Notes under the pieces: generated by a model
Told to the model about the DNA's origin: nothing
Seen by the model: only the letters and a program-made list of their open reading frames with translations
Databases searched by the model: none
Shown here: positions 14,259-20,710 of the stretch, piece after piece
Layout: each line of letters begins with the position of its first letter
How positions within the stretch are numbered: position 1 is the first letter of the stretch
Translations under genes and position numbers: made by a program
Assembly (NCBI GenBank): GCA_009760855.2
Contig: WPIO01000007.1
Location: 10,319,001 to 10,379,000, forward strand
Direction of reading: 5' to 3'
Source: Cristatella mucedo
Taxonomy: Eukaryota > Bryozoa > Phylactolaemata > Cristatellidae
Length of the DNA stretch: 60,000 bases

Positions 14259-14809
14259 TGAAAGGTAAGCTTTGTCGAGTGGCAAGTGCTCTGCCAGGTC
14301 TAGGCTTCTGGTGGTGACTGACAAGCACATGGCTCTGCCAGTGCACCACTGCCAGTGCAGTACCGACCGGGGAAAGGGGTGACTCCACAAGCAATGTGGT
14401 GGTAATTTTTTAAAGGTAGCACGGACCTCAGCCGGTGGTATTTCTGGCTGCATCCCTAGAAATGGAACTGGAAATCTAGAGATTCATGCACTTTCTAGTG
14501 GTTTTCAGCAGAGCAGGTACATAAAATACACGCCTTTGCCAGTGGTTCTTAGCTCAGGGGTTAGATGCTGGCACTTCATGCCCCAAGTAGTAGGTTTGAG
14601 TCAGCCAAGCAAGTTATAATGGACCACTGCAAACGGTGCAGCTAAGGCTCAACTGTCATTACACATATAAGACTGACTTTTGAATCAGTCGACCTTCACT
14701 TTACTTCTCCAAGCCACAAACATGAGGTGACAAGGCACTATCACGACAAGGGCTACTTACTTGGTCCTCTCTGCAGTCTCACCAAAGTTTCCAGACATGC
14801 TTCGGAAAG
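407..14809 (-). CDS. EDC4: EDC4 (Ge-1), mRNA-decapping scaffold, N-terminal WD40 part; eight exons
   Basis: EDC4 scaffolds the cytoplasmic decapping complex (DCP1-DCP2) in P-bodies. Eight minus-strand exons join without a phase conflict: 14809-14761 (ATG at 14798), 11355-11299, 7922-7817, 7689-7584, 6937-6760, 6603-6447, 729-619 and 516-407. They give about 287 residues. I recognise the family from ordered blocks: [95 protein letters not shown] and [19 protein letters not shown]. These match the WD40 propeller of animal EDC4 in order. Splice sites are mostly GTRAG-like donors with pyrimidine-tract acceptors; one donor is GC. The coiled-coil middle and C-terminal domain are off the left edge. 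The first exon is the least certain. Introns carry several LINE and SINE copies. Confidence 0.9.
619..729 (-). CDS. EDC4: EDC4 exon, [12 protein letters not shown] block
   Basis: A 111-nt exon (37 codons, phase 0 on both sides) with acceptor TCTTCATTTTAG and donor TTGAAG followed by GTAGGC. It encodes [20 protein letters not shown], then [17 protein letters not shown]. This matches the TWPVDVSQIKQGFIVV stretch of vertebrate EDC4. Confidence 0.92.
939..1006 (+). mobile_element. LINE-A 3' tail fragment
   Basis: Reads TGTAAAGCACCTAGAAAGAG, then TTCTCTGAGGGTGCTTTATA. It is the two-part hairpin that ends every LINE-A copy here. The outer stem is GCACC/GGTGC instead of GCGCC/GGCGC, a compensatory pair. 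Confidence 0.75.
1147..1330 (-). mobile_element. LINE-A 3' UTR fragment
   Basis: Starts with (AAT)n, then the reverse of the A tail (CTCTTTCTAGGGGCTTTACA, TTTGCTGCAAAGGGAAACCC). It continues into the conserved GGGTGACATGCACAGGGTCA 3' UTR block. It lies in the 5.7-kb EDC4 intron. Confidence 0.75.
1587..1706 (-). mobile_element. LINE-B 3' end fragment
   Basis: Begins GTATCTCCAGTCAGTAACCC and continues with the B terminal coding region (GCGCTCTCACAGCCTAAGC). Severely 5' truncated. Confidence 0.65.
2046..2590 (-). mobile_element. LINE-B C-terminal and 3' end fragment
   Basis: The minus translation contains [40 protein letters not shown] and FSSAGP, the L2/CR1-type segment after the RT domain. 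It is interrupted by stops and frameshifts. It abuts a plus-strand LINE-A fragment at about 2592. Confidence 0.85.
2592..4070 (+). mobile_element. LINE-A RT and C-terminal fragment, broken
   Basis: L2-like reverse transcriptase. Blocks seen in order are [58 protein letters not shown] (palm motif A), a VPQGSVLGP-like block near 3070, FHFYADD near 3165, then [18 protein letters not shown]. Stops and frameshifts make it non-functional. Its 3' UTR is interrupted at 4071 by LINE-B and resumes at 4799. Confidence 0.9.
4071..4798 (-). mobile_element. LINE-B inserted into the LINE-A 3' UTR
   Basis: Starts with the B end TGTATCTCCATCTATAACTC. The minus translation gives [20 protein letters not shown] and [20 protein letters not shown]. 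The LINE-A 3' UTR is present on both sides (CTGCCACTAACCA before, GCATGCTGACCCTGTGC after), so B jumped into A in the opposite orientation. Confidence 0.88.
4799..4975 (+). mobile_element. LINE-A 3' UTR and tail, continuation of 2592-4070
   Basis: GCATGCTGACCCTGTGCATG, then TTTGCAGCAAATGTAAAGCACC, AGAATGAGATTGAGTTCTCT, GAGGGTGCTTTATC and (ATT)n. The compensatory GCACC/GGTGC stem is seen here too. Confidence 0.85.
4976..5718. other. EDC4 intron sequence with a possible SINE remnant
   Basis: Mostly unassigned intron. At about 5540-5640 there is a tRNA-like stretch on the plus strand (TGGTGGCAAGGTGGTTAATT, then B-box-like AGATTTGATTCCTGG). It is too decayed for a family call. Confidence 0.35.
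5719..5847 (-). mobile_element. SINE-2, tRNA-derived
   Basis: On the minus strand: A-box-like ATGGCCTTATGGGTAAGGTGC, B-box-like GTGGGCTCGAATC, and the family 3' end GCTCTTCTGCCACTGTAC. Other copies are at 8835, 50328 and probably 50577. Confidence 0.7.
5848..6446. other. EDC4 intron sequence
   Basis: Part of the large EDC4 intron. I looked for a further WD40 exon on the minus strand here. A plausible acceptor near 6352 leads only to an unrelated short frame. No exon is needed, because exons 6603-6447 and 729-619 join in phase. Confidence 0.4.
6447..6603 (-). CDS. EDC4: EDC4 exon, [11 protein letters not shown] block
   Basis: A 157-nt exon with acceptor GGCTTTGCCTTGCAG and donor GTCGG followed by GTATGC. 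It encodes [20 protein letters not shown], then [20 protein letters not shown] and [23 protein letters not shown] is close to [11 protein letters not shown] of vertebrate EDC4. It ends in phase 0. The following intron is about 5.7 kb and contains the LINE-A/LINE-B nest. A plus-strand TATAAAAG at 6516 is simply the reverse of codons in this exon. Confidence 0.94.
6760..6937 (-). CDS. EDC4: EDC4 exon, WD40 blade with SGGIVRLIN and ENGSLFV
   Basis: A 178-nt exon with acceptor GTTTGTTTTTGCAG and donor CTCAG followed by GTGAGC. It encodes [20 protein letters not shown], then [11 protein letters not shown] and [20 protein letters not shown]. This is the blade that in vertebrate EDC4 reads MVRVISVST...DEAGNLFVW. 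Two trailing bases (AG) join C of the next exon to give Ser. Confidence 0.93.
6938..7583. other. EDC4 intron
   Basis: A 646-bp intron with donor GTCAGT and acceptor GTTTTTGCAG. No repeat or exon is recognised inside. Confidence 0.6.
7584..7689 (-). CDS. EDC4: EDC4 exon, [15 protein letters not shown] block
   Basis: A 106-nt exon with acceptor TGTGTTCTTTCAG and donor CTGAAAG followed by GTCAGT. It encodes [16 protein letters not shown], then [19 protein letters not shown], the first propeller strands of EDC4. One trailing G joins GC of the next exon to make Gly. Confidence 0.93.
7817..7922 (-). CDS. EDC4: EDC4 exon, GSNK block, with a GC donor
   Basis: A 106-nt exon with acceptor CTACTATTTTCAG. 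It encodes [18 protein letters not shown], then [17 protein letters not shown], which parallels the VEIVASSDSS...GSNK segment of vertebrate EDC4. The donor is AACAAG followed by GCGAGT, so this is a GC-AG intron, with the acceptor at 7690. The exon ends in phase 0 and continues with [11 protein letters not shown]. Confidence 0.9.
8033..8420 (+). mobile_element. LINE apurinic endonuclease fragment
   Basis: The plus-strand translation contains [35 protein letters not shown], then THN/IDQIFS-like and LNMPQN blocks. These are the GDxNxH and terminal motifs of the LINE endonuclease domain. It is broken by stops and lies in an EDC4 intron. Confidence 0.65.
8425..8834 (-). mobile_element. LINE-A 3' fragment
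   Basis: (AAT)n, the reverse of the A hairpin tail (GATAAAGCGCCCTCAGGGAA, CAAGGCGCTTTACATTTACT), the 3' UTR, then antisense C-terminal codons (SFG..FS.YAPK). It abuts a SINE-2 copy at 8835. Confidence 0.85.
8835..8966 (-). mobile_element. SINE-2, tRNA-derived
   Basis: On the minus strand: A box TAGCCCAGGAGGTAAGGTGC, an almost perfect B box GGGTTTGAATCC, and 3' end GCTCTTCTGCCC. The head looks like a functional tRNA promoter. The last bases abut LINE-A. Confidence 0.82.
8967..9364. other. EDC4 intron sequence
   Basis: No recognisable exon, repeat or RNA. Confidence 0.4.
9365..10982 (+). mobile_element. LINE-A RT and C-terminal copy, old, with expanded GA tract
   Basis: A diverged A copy with an [16 protein letters not shown]-like start, a [19 protein letters not shown] block near 9510, [11 protein letters not shown] near 9890, and C-terminal debris to 10740. 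The tail hairpin at 10829-10960 has a (GA)n tract where other copies have AGAAAGAGATT. It then reads TTTAGTTTTCTGAGGGTG. Many stops. Confidence 0.82.
10836..10939 (+). repeat. (GA)n microsatellite inside the LINE-A tail
   Basis: About 100 bp of GA with a short G-rich interruption, flanked by LINE-A tail sequence on both sides. It probably expanded from the AGAGA of the tail hairpin. Confidence 0.95.
10983..11298. other. EDC4 intron sequence
   Basis: Nothing recognised. Confidence 0.4.
11299..11355 (-). CDS. EDC4: EDC4 exon ending in KQT(I)
   Basis: A 57-nt exon with acceptor TTTTTCTCCATAG and donor CTAT followed by GTAAGTGT. It encodes [18 protein letters not shown] plus AT. The leading base of the next exon (C) completes Ile, giving KQTITLLGSD across the junction. 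That is the conserved block before the first propeller strand of EDC4. Confidence 0.8.
11356..12374. other. EDC4 intron; unexplained open frame
   Basis: A plus-strand frame over 11761-12045 (94 codons) and an antisense frame over about 11885-12010 are open, but neither has convincing splice sites or known motifs. I leave it uncalled. Confidence 0.3.
12375..12440 (+). mobile_element. LINE-A-like tail fragment
   Basis: ATGAAGCACCTCGGAGAAAT, then CTCTTAGGGTGCTTTATAAA. It keeps the outer stem GCACC/GGTGC. Could come from a SINE-1 or LINE copy. Confidence 0.6.
12441..13044. other. EDC4 intron sequence
   Basis: Nothing recognised apart from a short poly-G run near 12565. Confidence 0.4.
13045..13320 (-). 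repeat. Dispersed repeat X, copy 1 (LTR-like)
   Basis: Shares about 270 bp of diverged sequence with 20432-20710 on the same strand, for example CACATTCCACTGAGCC/CACATTCAGCTGAGCC and GTTTTACTGAAA in both. On the minus strand it has TATAAATA (13310-13303) and, about 240 bp downstream, AATAAA (13068-13063). This is promoter-then-polyA spacing as in an LTR. Confidence 0.6.
13321..14198. other. EDC4 intron sequence
   Basis: No exon, RNA or repeat family recognised. Confidence 0.4.
14199..14256 (+). repeat. (GA)n microsatellite
   Basis: Pure GA, about 58 bp. Confidence 0.97.
14540..14711 (+). mobile_element. SINE-3, tRNA-derived
   Basis: A box TTAGCTCAGGGGTTAGATGC and B-box-like GTAGGTTTGAGTC, then a body with CCACTGCAAACGGTGCAGCT and 3' end CTTTACTTCTCC. 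It matches the copy at 37432-37590. It lies in an EDC4 intron, about 50 bp from the first exon found. Confidence 0.72.
14761..14809 (-). CDS. EDC4: EDC4 exon with the proposed start codon
   Basis: The acceptor reads TTTCTTTGCAG and the donor is CCAA followed by GTAAGTAG. An ATG at 14798-14796 opens [12 protein letters not shown] plus two bases (AA), which need a T from the next exon. The next exon supplies exactly one T, giving Asn. The exon begins with an acceptor, so at least one 5' exon lies farther upstream. The frame is also open upstream of the ATG to the acceptor, so the true start could be earlier. There is no strong sequence conservation to lean on here; phase and splice sites are the support. 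Confidence 0.6.
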
Positions 14810-15003
14810 CTGCAAAGAAACGGCATACTTAGCTTTGGAAAAAGCCGTCGACTTTCATGCATGCTGCAAGTGACCAGATGGTATAATTCAGCAGCCCACC
14901 CGTTATTTGTAATTTCAATATACAGAGCAACCGGTGAACATCGACGGTGGGACTGGACACAACAAAGTATTTCAACTCAAGCAGGGTATGATCCCATAAA
15001 CAT

Positions 15004-15056
15004 TGCAATCCCACAAATGCTGCAATCCCACAAACGCTGCAATCCCAAAAACACTT
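15004..15056 (+). repeat. Three-copy 17-bp tandem repeat
   Basis: GCAATCCCACAAATGCT, GCAATCCCACAAACGCT and GCAATCCCAAAAACACT in tandem, next to the left terminal repeat of the gag-like element. Confidence 0.85.
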
Positions 15057-15060
15057 GTGT

Positions 15061-15215
15061 TGTGAGCGTGTGTGCGCGCGTATTTCTAAACAGCAAACGA
15101 CTTAAGCACTCGGAAAACAACCGAACTTGACAATGTTTAATCAACAACTCTTAGACGTTAATCTCACCGGAGCTTCCGCCGTCTGCGCACAGGAACGCTG
15201 TGCTCCGATTGGCCA
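15061..15215 (-). repeat. Terminal direct repeat, 3' side
   Basis: Pairs with 15924-16073. Shared blocks include AACAGCAAACGACTTAAGCA, AATCAACAACTCTT and CAGGAACGCTGTGCTCCGAT. Confidence 0.8.
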
Positions 15216-15875
15216 CCAGCACTGGCTCCACCACCTCCAGCCCTTCAGACGCTGCCTGCTCATCAGGCCTCTCGGACGTCCCCACTTCCTGCTTCTCCGA
15301 ATCGGCACTGTAGCCGCCTGCTTCTCAGGCGTCACCACTTGCACTGGCACCTCCGGCTCAGCCATTGGCTCCGGATCAACCATCGCCTCCGGCTCAGTCG
15401 CCGCCTCCGGCTCTACAACTCCCTCGACCTTCACCAGCTCGGCAGAAGTGGTCCCATAACCACCTCCTTCATCGGTATCGGCAACAACCGATGGGGTAGG
15501 CTGTGCAAGCTGAGACGAGCGGTCCATGGCACTGACTGATGGCGATACCTTATGGATTATGCCGAGCCTCCCCTGTTCGAGTTGAAAGCGCCGTGCCTCT
15601 TCCTCGATCAAGAGGGTGCACAGCCAAACGAGCTTTCGGCGAAACAACTCGTACTCTCTTATGGCCTTTGGCTGTTCCCAATAAAAGCTTAAGGCAGAAC
15701 CCCGAAGCAAATCTGGCATGACTAGCTGAAGCGTCATTTCAATCGACAGATGTGGGGCCACCACATGCTCGAAATAATTTAGCCAGGACAAAAGTTTGAG
15801 GCTACCTCTAAATACCTCATGTTCAAAGACCACCTTGCCGGTTTCCTGATCGTGAAGTCCGGTTGATTGAACCAT
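15141..15875 (-). CDS. Gag-like protein, 244 aa from the first ATG
   Basis: The frame is open from 15995; the first ATG is at 15875. About residues 20-80 read FRGSLKLLSWLNYFEHV, then LVMPDLLRGSALSFYWEQ and YELFRRKLVWL. This is the W..yF...LP..L.G.A..fy pattern of Ty3-type capsid domains. A Pro-Glu repeat follows (VEPEAATEPEAMVDPEPMAE), then a basic RRSRKWGRPRG motif. No CCHC knuckle is visible. The frame overlaps the 3' terminal repeat and stops inside it. The capsid assignment is an inference from pattern and from the flanking repeats. A host gene fragment caught between duplicated sequences is the alternative. Confidence 0.5.
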   Translation of the reverse strand: MVQSTGLHDQETGKVVFEHEVFRGSLKLLSWLNYFEHVVAPHLSIEMTLQLVMPDLLRGSALSFYWEQPKAIREYELFRRKLVWLCTLLIEEEARRFQLEQGRLGIIHKVSPSVSAMDRSSQLAQPTPSVVADTDEGGGYGTTSAELVKVEGVVEPEAATEPEAMVDPEPMAEPEVPVQVVTPEKQAATVPIRRSRKWGRPRGLMSRQRLKGWRWWSQCWWPIGAQRSCAQTAEAPVRLTSKSC

Positions 15876-15923
15876 TCCAGTAGATTGAACCTTTTCCGTA
15901 GATAAAGCCACTCTATCAATTTT

Positions 15924-16073
15924 TGTGAGCGTGTGTGTATTGCTAAACAGCAAACGACTTAAGCACTCGGAACAGCCGAACTCGACAATATTCAATCAAC
16001 AACTCTTCTCTGCAGACGTTAATCTCACCGTAGCTTCCGTCTGCGCCCAGGAACGCTGTGCTCCGATTGGCCA
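15924..16073 (-). repeat. Terminal direct repeat, 5' side
   Basis: Partner of 15061-15215. The gag-like frame begins just inside it when read on the minus strand. Confidence 0.8.
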
Positions 16074-16401
16074 GCGTCGTTGCTAGCGCCAACAGCAGGA
16101 ACGCTGCGCCTCGATTGGTCAGTCAAGGTCGGGAGGGCCCCCCAGCCCAGAACCGGGAGACAACATCTGGGCGCGGCACTGTCGCAGGCAGGCGTATGCA
16201 TCTCTATTACGATCTCAACAACTGAGTTACCGGTCCAGTGCTCTAACCCAGTCCAACCGATCGATCTGGAAATCTACCGGCGACAGTGGTTACAAAATAG
16301 AAGAGCACTGCCTACCAACCTACAATTTTTGGATTGGCAGGCCATGTAAGGACAGCCTCATAGCAAGTGATACCCCCAATATCTAAGAGGCATTTAGTGG
16401 A

Positions 16402-16410
<9 letters not shown>

Positions 16411-16449
<39 letters not shown>
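16411..16449 (+). repeat. (TA)n microsatellite
   Basis: About 39 bp of TA after a poly-A run. Confidence 0.95.
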
Positions 16450-16450
<1 letters not shown>

Positions 16451-16473
16451 GCTTGCAATATATATATTATATT

Positions 16474-16655
16474 ACATGCTGACCCTGTGCATGTCACCCC
16501 TAACCATGTTATTCATTGTGTTTGTTTTTCAAGCATGATTTTACTTACCATTCAATTGTATTTCCCTTTGCAGCAAATGTAAAGCGCCTAGAAAGAGATT
16601 AAGTTCTCTGAGGGCGCTTTATCAAGTGTATTATTATTATTATTATTATTATCAT
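16474..16655 (+). mobile_element. LINE-A 3' UTR and tail, well preserved
   Basis: CATGCTGACCCTGTGCATGT, then CAGCAAATGTAAAGCGCC, TAGAAAGAGATTAAGTTCTC, TGAGGGCGCTTTATCAAGTG and (ATT)n. The outer stem AAAGCGCC/GGCGCTTT is perfect. Only the 3' end is present. Confidence 0.88.
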
Positions 16656-18957
16656 AAAACCCCAAGCATTGTCAGTCCAATTCAATGGCTATCATCGGAT
16701 GTAAAAGTCAACAGTACTGAGACTCAATACTTCTCAGTAGTAGCATGATGACATTTAGCATAGAATTTTCTTTGGAACACATGCTTAAGTCATTGAGTAG
16801 TTCATTGAGCAAAGAAAATGGCAGGCGGCAAGCCATCCTTGAATACATAAGGTGACTGCCCTGCCAGATATACAAGCCGAGCGCTTCCCATCCAGCACAG
16901 AATATTGTCTCAATCTACAACTTGAGAAAACTCAGCCTCAAATTTAGACATTTAAGTAGCCAACCTCATTACACCTGCTACCGGTGTGAGAAGTGTCACC
17001 TCATAAGCCAGCTCAAATAACCTGACAGCAGGCTGGCTTTAGGACAGTCTACGAATAAATCTGCTGTAAAAGATGGAAAGTCTCCAAAGCAACCTACGTG
17101 CCGGTGGTGACGCTCCCTACCCCAAGTAATGGCTTTCTGCTTGGCCAAGGCTGCTACCTTTGTCAGTGGGTGCAAACTTCGGACACACATAGTAGAGAGC
17201 GACTACACAGATATTGAAGTTGTACAACTCAGGTTAGGTGCTCCGGATATGCATCATCTCCAAGCCTCAGCCTTGGGGCCTGTGGAATCACACTAAAGAC
17301 CTTTGTAGTTAATGTAGACCTAATGATGGTCTGCAGTCAGTAACTCAGTGCATCTGTAGCTCACCGTCCACAATCATCTCTGGGCTTTGTAGCCAGCCAA
17401 CCATTTAGAGAGGGCTGATCCAACTCAGACAGCATCACAGTAGTTCAAGCTAAAGGTATGTGGTAGTCATGCAGCAGTCCAATTTGCCGGGGGGATTGAG
17501 GAGGAAGTGGATGAGGAGGAGGAAGTAGAAGAGGGGGAAGAGGTGGAGGAGGAGGAAGAGAAGGAAGAGGAGGAGGTGAGTTAGTGACCAGAGCACTGAG
17601 CACAACCAAGAGAAGTTTGCACTCGGTTAAGAGCTTCAAGAGTAAAACGAAGGTATGTAACCAGGTCGGGCCACAGATTCCATTGCTTCTTTAGCGAAGC
17701 CGATGGCATACGTGTGTATGCCTCTTCAGTCCACCGTGGTAAACGCACTAAGCCAGTGTGCAAGCAAGCAGCCACCGAGCTGAGCTGCAGGCTCTCACTT
17801 TACACAGCAACAATGCACAATTTCTCTCGAAAAGCATTCGAAATACTCTTGCTGCCAAGTTCAAAATGGCTTTTATTAAATTTTTTTAAATTCAGCCTTC
17901 GTCCAAAACTAGAAACAGGTAATTTTGCAGTTCATCAAATCTTGTCACTTAAGTGATTATATTAATCCCATTCAATAGTGATAGAAAGTGGCCTGAAGTG
18001 CCAAGGGGCTTCTGCATGCTAAGGAGAGGGTACCTCCTAGCTTTAAGGACAGCTTATTAACGTCTAGCTGCAGATGGACTTGCTCAATCATAACCCACCA
18101 CCATAGTTGCATCGACAGCTGCTGCCAGCATCGACAGCTGTGCTTACGCAGGGGCTGACTGCCAGCTGGACAAATAGCCAGCTCGTGAAATTAGGAAGTA
18201 AATCGTCCCACGGAATGTCCTCCCAGCAGTAACATGCCTATCTCTATATTAGAGCCAACAGAAACATACCACAATCAAAGGCTTGCACCAGCCTGTACAC
18301 AGCAATGTCAAAACGGTCTAAGTTTAGTATTACTACAATGGAGTGGATGCATTTCCAAGACTATCACAACAGAAAGCTGGACAAAACTGCTGACGACTTT
18401 AACTTTTCCACACTCTGCTGCTTTTTAACTTGCCACATCTGCAACTACCTAGAACAAAACTCAGCAGGTCTGCTGAGCTTTTGTCGGTAGCTAAGCAACA
18501 ACATCATTGCAGTTCTATCTTCATTTGCTCCCAATCAAGCATAGCATTGACTTCTATATCCTCTTTTTTTCCTAGAGTTCCTAGAGGTCAGTTCAGTTGC
18601 TTGCACTAACCTACCTATATGAACTCCTCGACATTTCAGAATGCTCTTGCACCACCCACTCCTTGGCTGCCAGTCGTCTTGTGACTTCTTGCACTAAATT
18701 GGAAATCGTTCGGTGATTGGCCTTAAGTTCATATGTACTAAGTCTGAAACTTACTACCGGCTTCTGTCAACAAATGTACTGACTTAGTACCAGTTACATC
18801 TGAGCAACAGATGCATCTGCTCAGCTTTCCACGCACCCCCCCAAACTTGTCTTGTTTCTTCCCGTGCACTTTTCGTGCTTACTTGTGTGAGATGAAGTGC
18901 AATATTAACCAGGAGTTCGACTAACCAGTGGCAGCGAGTCATTTCTTGTGTGCTTTT
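16656..18957. other. Unassigned, with a GGA-rich tract
   Basis: A purine-rich (GGA)n-like tract covers about 17488-17580. The minus-strand frame over 17775-17581 reads RLPRWTEEAYTRMPSASLKK and WNLWPDLVTYLRF. It looks somewhat protein-like but has no clear splice sites or family. Confidence 0.35.
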
Positions 18958-19675
18958 GCATGCTTGCATTCGTGACATCCCGTCTCGACTTCTGCAACTC
19001 ACTGCTTACTGGCCTACCAGCATGTGCGATCAGGCGATTGCAGCTGGTGCAAAACTCTGCAGCTAGGCTTGTCTGTCGTGAGCATTGCAGTTGCCACATT
19101 ACTCCACTTCTCGCCGACCTGCACTGGCTACCAGTCAAGCAGCGGATTGACTTCAAGGTTTTGTCCCTCACTTTTAGGTCCCTTCATTCTATGGCTCCAG
19201 CCTATCTGCCAGATATACTACCCCATCAGGCCAAGCATCGTACCACCCGCTTTTCGGAATCCAACAGTCTAGAAATACCTCATACAAACCTTTAATCCTT
19301 TGGAGACCGTGCATTTAGTTCATATGCTCCCAAAGCCTGGAACTCCCTCCCGACCTGCGTCAGAACATCTCCTGACCTGACCACATTTAAAAGGAACCTA
19401 AAAACACACCTATTTAGGACAGCATTTAGTGGGTCCCTGTGATTCGTCCTTGATGTGCTTATGCGTGCTGACACTGTGCATGCTGCCACTAACCACATTT
19501 GCATGCTGACCCTGTGCATGTCACCCCTAACCATATTATTCATCTCGTTTGTTTTTTCAAGCATGATTGTATTTACCATTCAATTGCATTTCACTTTACA
19601 GCAAATGTAAAGCGCCTAGAGAGAGATTAAGTTCTCTGAGGGCGCTTTATCAAGTGAATTATTATTATTATTATT
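18958..19675 (+). mobile_element. LINE-A C-terminal fragment with full 3' UTR, youngest-looking copy
   Basis: An open stretch contains [40 protein letters not shown] and [20 protein letters not shown], then [19 protein letters not shown] and [10 protein letters not shown] before a stop. The 3' UTR and tail follow (AAAGCGCCTAGAGAGAGATT, CTCTGAGGGCGCTTTATCAA, (ATT)n). It shows how the LINE-A ORF ends. Confidence 0.9.
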
Positions 19676-19784
19676 ATTGCATAAGCATGATACTTGTTTC
19701 CTTGTACAGGCTTGTCTAAGCATGTTACCTTGCACGTCAATAACCTTTGGTAATTGGTTCTCTTCATTCAGTTCAAAGTACGGG

Positions 19785-19842
19785 ATAAAGATTTGGTTTC
19801 CTCGGGGTGCTATACAAATGACTTATCATTAATATGATTATT
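19785..19842 (+). mobile_element. LINE-A-like tail remnant
   Basis: AAAGATTTGGTTTCCTCGGG, then TGCTATACAAATGAC and an (ATT)-like end. The outer stem's left half is lost. Confidence 0.45.
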
Positions 19843-20431
19843 ACCTCTGCTGCCCTATAACCTGCACCTGCCTTCCAACCAATGGTCTTCTTGATGGTAT
19901 CTACTGATCTACTGCCTCTACTTACCCCCCAAGTACCTGGTTCACACTGGACTGGTGTGTGTATGTATGTGCATATATATATATATTCGACGGCAGTAGT
20001 CAAAGGCGAGCGTCTCAACATCTGTCATTAATGCTGATCACCTTCACAGAGGCACACAGGTCAGCCTGACCATGTCTATGTCAGTAGCTATCGATATTCA
20101 AGCAAGTCAAGCAGCATACGATAGATCCGGTTAATACCATTTGGTTCAAATCATTCAGTGTATACCATCTAGTGGCATGCACGTGGATATTGGAGCAAAG
20201 GAAGTAAAGCCAGCAGCCATGGCCCATCAGAACTGGGCTGGACCTGGAAGAGGTGCCCCAGACCCAGGCAGCAAATGCTAAGTATAAGGTCACAAAGGCT
20301 TGCTAGTGATGCAACACAATGTTTGTACACTTAGCTGCAAACAAACCCTTTCAGTATGGCTGCTGTAGCTTTAAATTCGTACCGACTAATAAGAGGGTTT
20401 TCTACGACATCGGTTATACTGAAGTCAGGCA

Positions 20432-20710
20432 AAGCTTGTACAAATATTTATTGATAGCCCGAAAACAAACACGTATGCTTTTGGTATGCACGCATTTAGT
20501 GTGACTTCGTCCAACCACAGTACTTTACGCCCTTTCTTGTCTGGAAAGAAATAGAGGCCACCAGCTTCTGCGTTGTCCCATTTGCTATGTATGGCACATT
20601 CAGCTGAGCCTGAGTTTTACTGAAATGGTCGGCTACAGGTGTAGACCAAACACCTGGCCTCAGCGGCCTGTCACACTGCTCCATGGTCTTTTTTATAGGG
20701 TTCTGATTAG
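20432..20710 (-). repeat. Dispersed repeat X, copy 2 (LTR-like)
   Basis: Partner of 13045-13320. On the minus strand: TATAAAA (20697-20691) and AATAAA (20452-20447), spaced 244 bp apart versus 240 bp in copy 1. A minus frame through it includes HFSKTQAQLNVPY. Confidence 0.6.

Larger units (their letters stand above)
15061..16073 (-). mobile_element. Small LTR-type element with gag-like frame only
   Basis: Two direct repeats, 15061-15215 and 15924-16073, about 150 bp each. Both start TGTGAGCGTGTGTG and end CCGATTGGCCA, so they have TG...CA ends. Between them is one minus-strand frame with a gag-like segment and no protease, RT or integrase. On the minus strand each repeat begins with a CCAAT box (TGGCCAATCGG). 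I see no clear 5-bp target duplication and no clear primer-binding site. A third partial copy of the repeat end follows at about 16095-16120. Confidence 0.55.
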
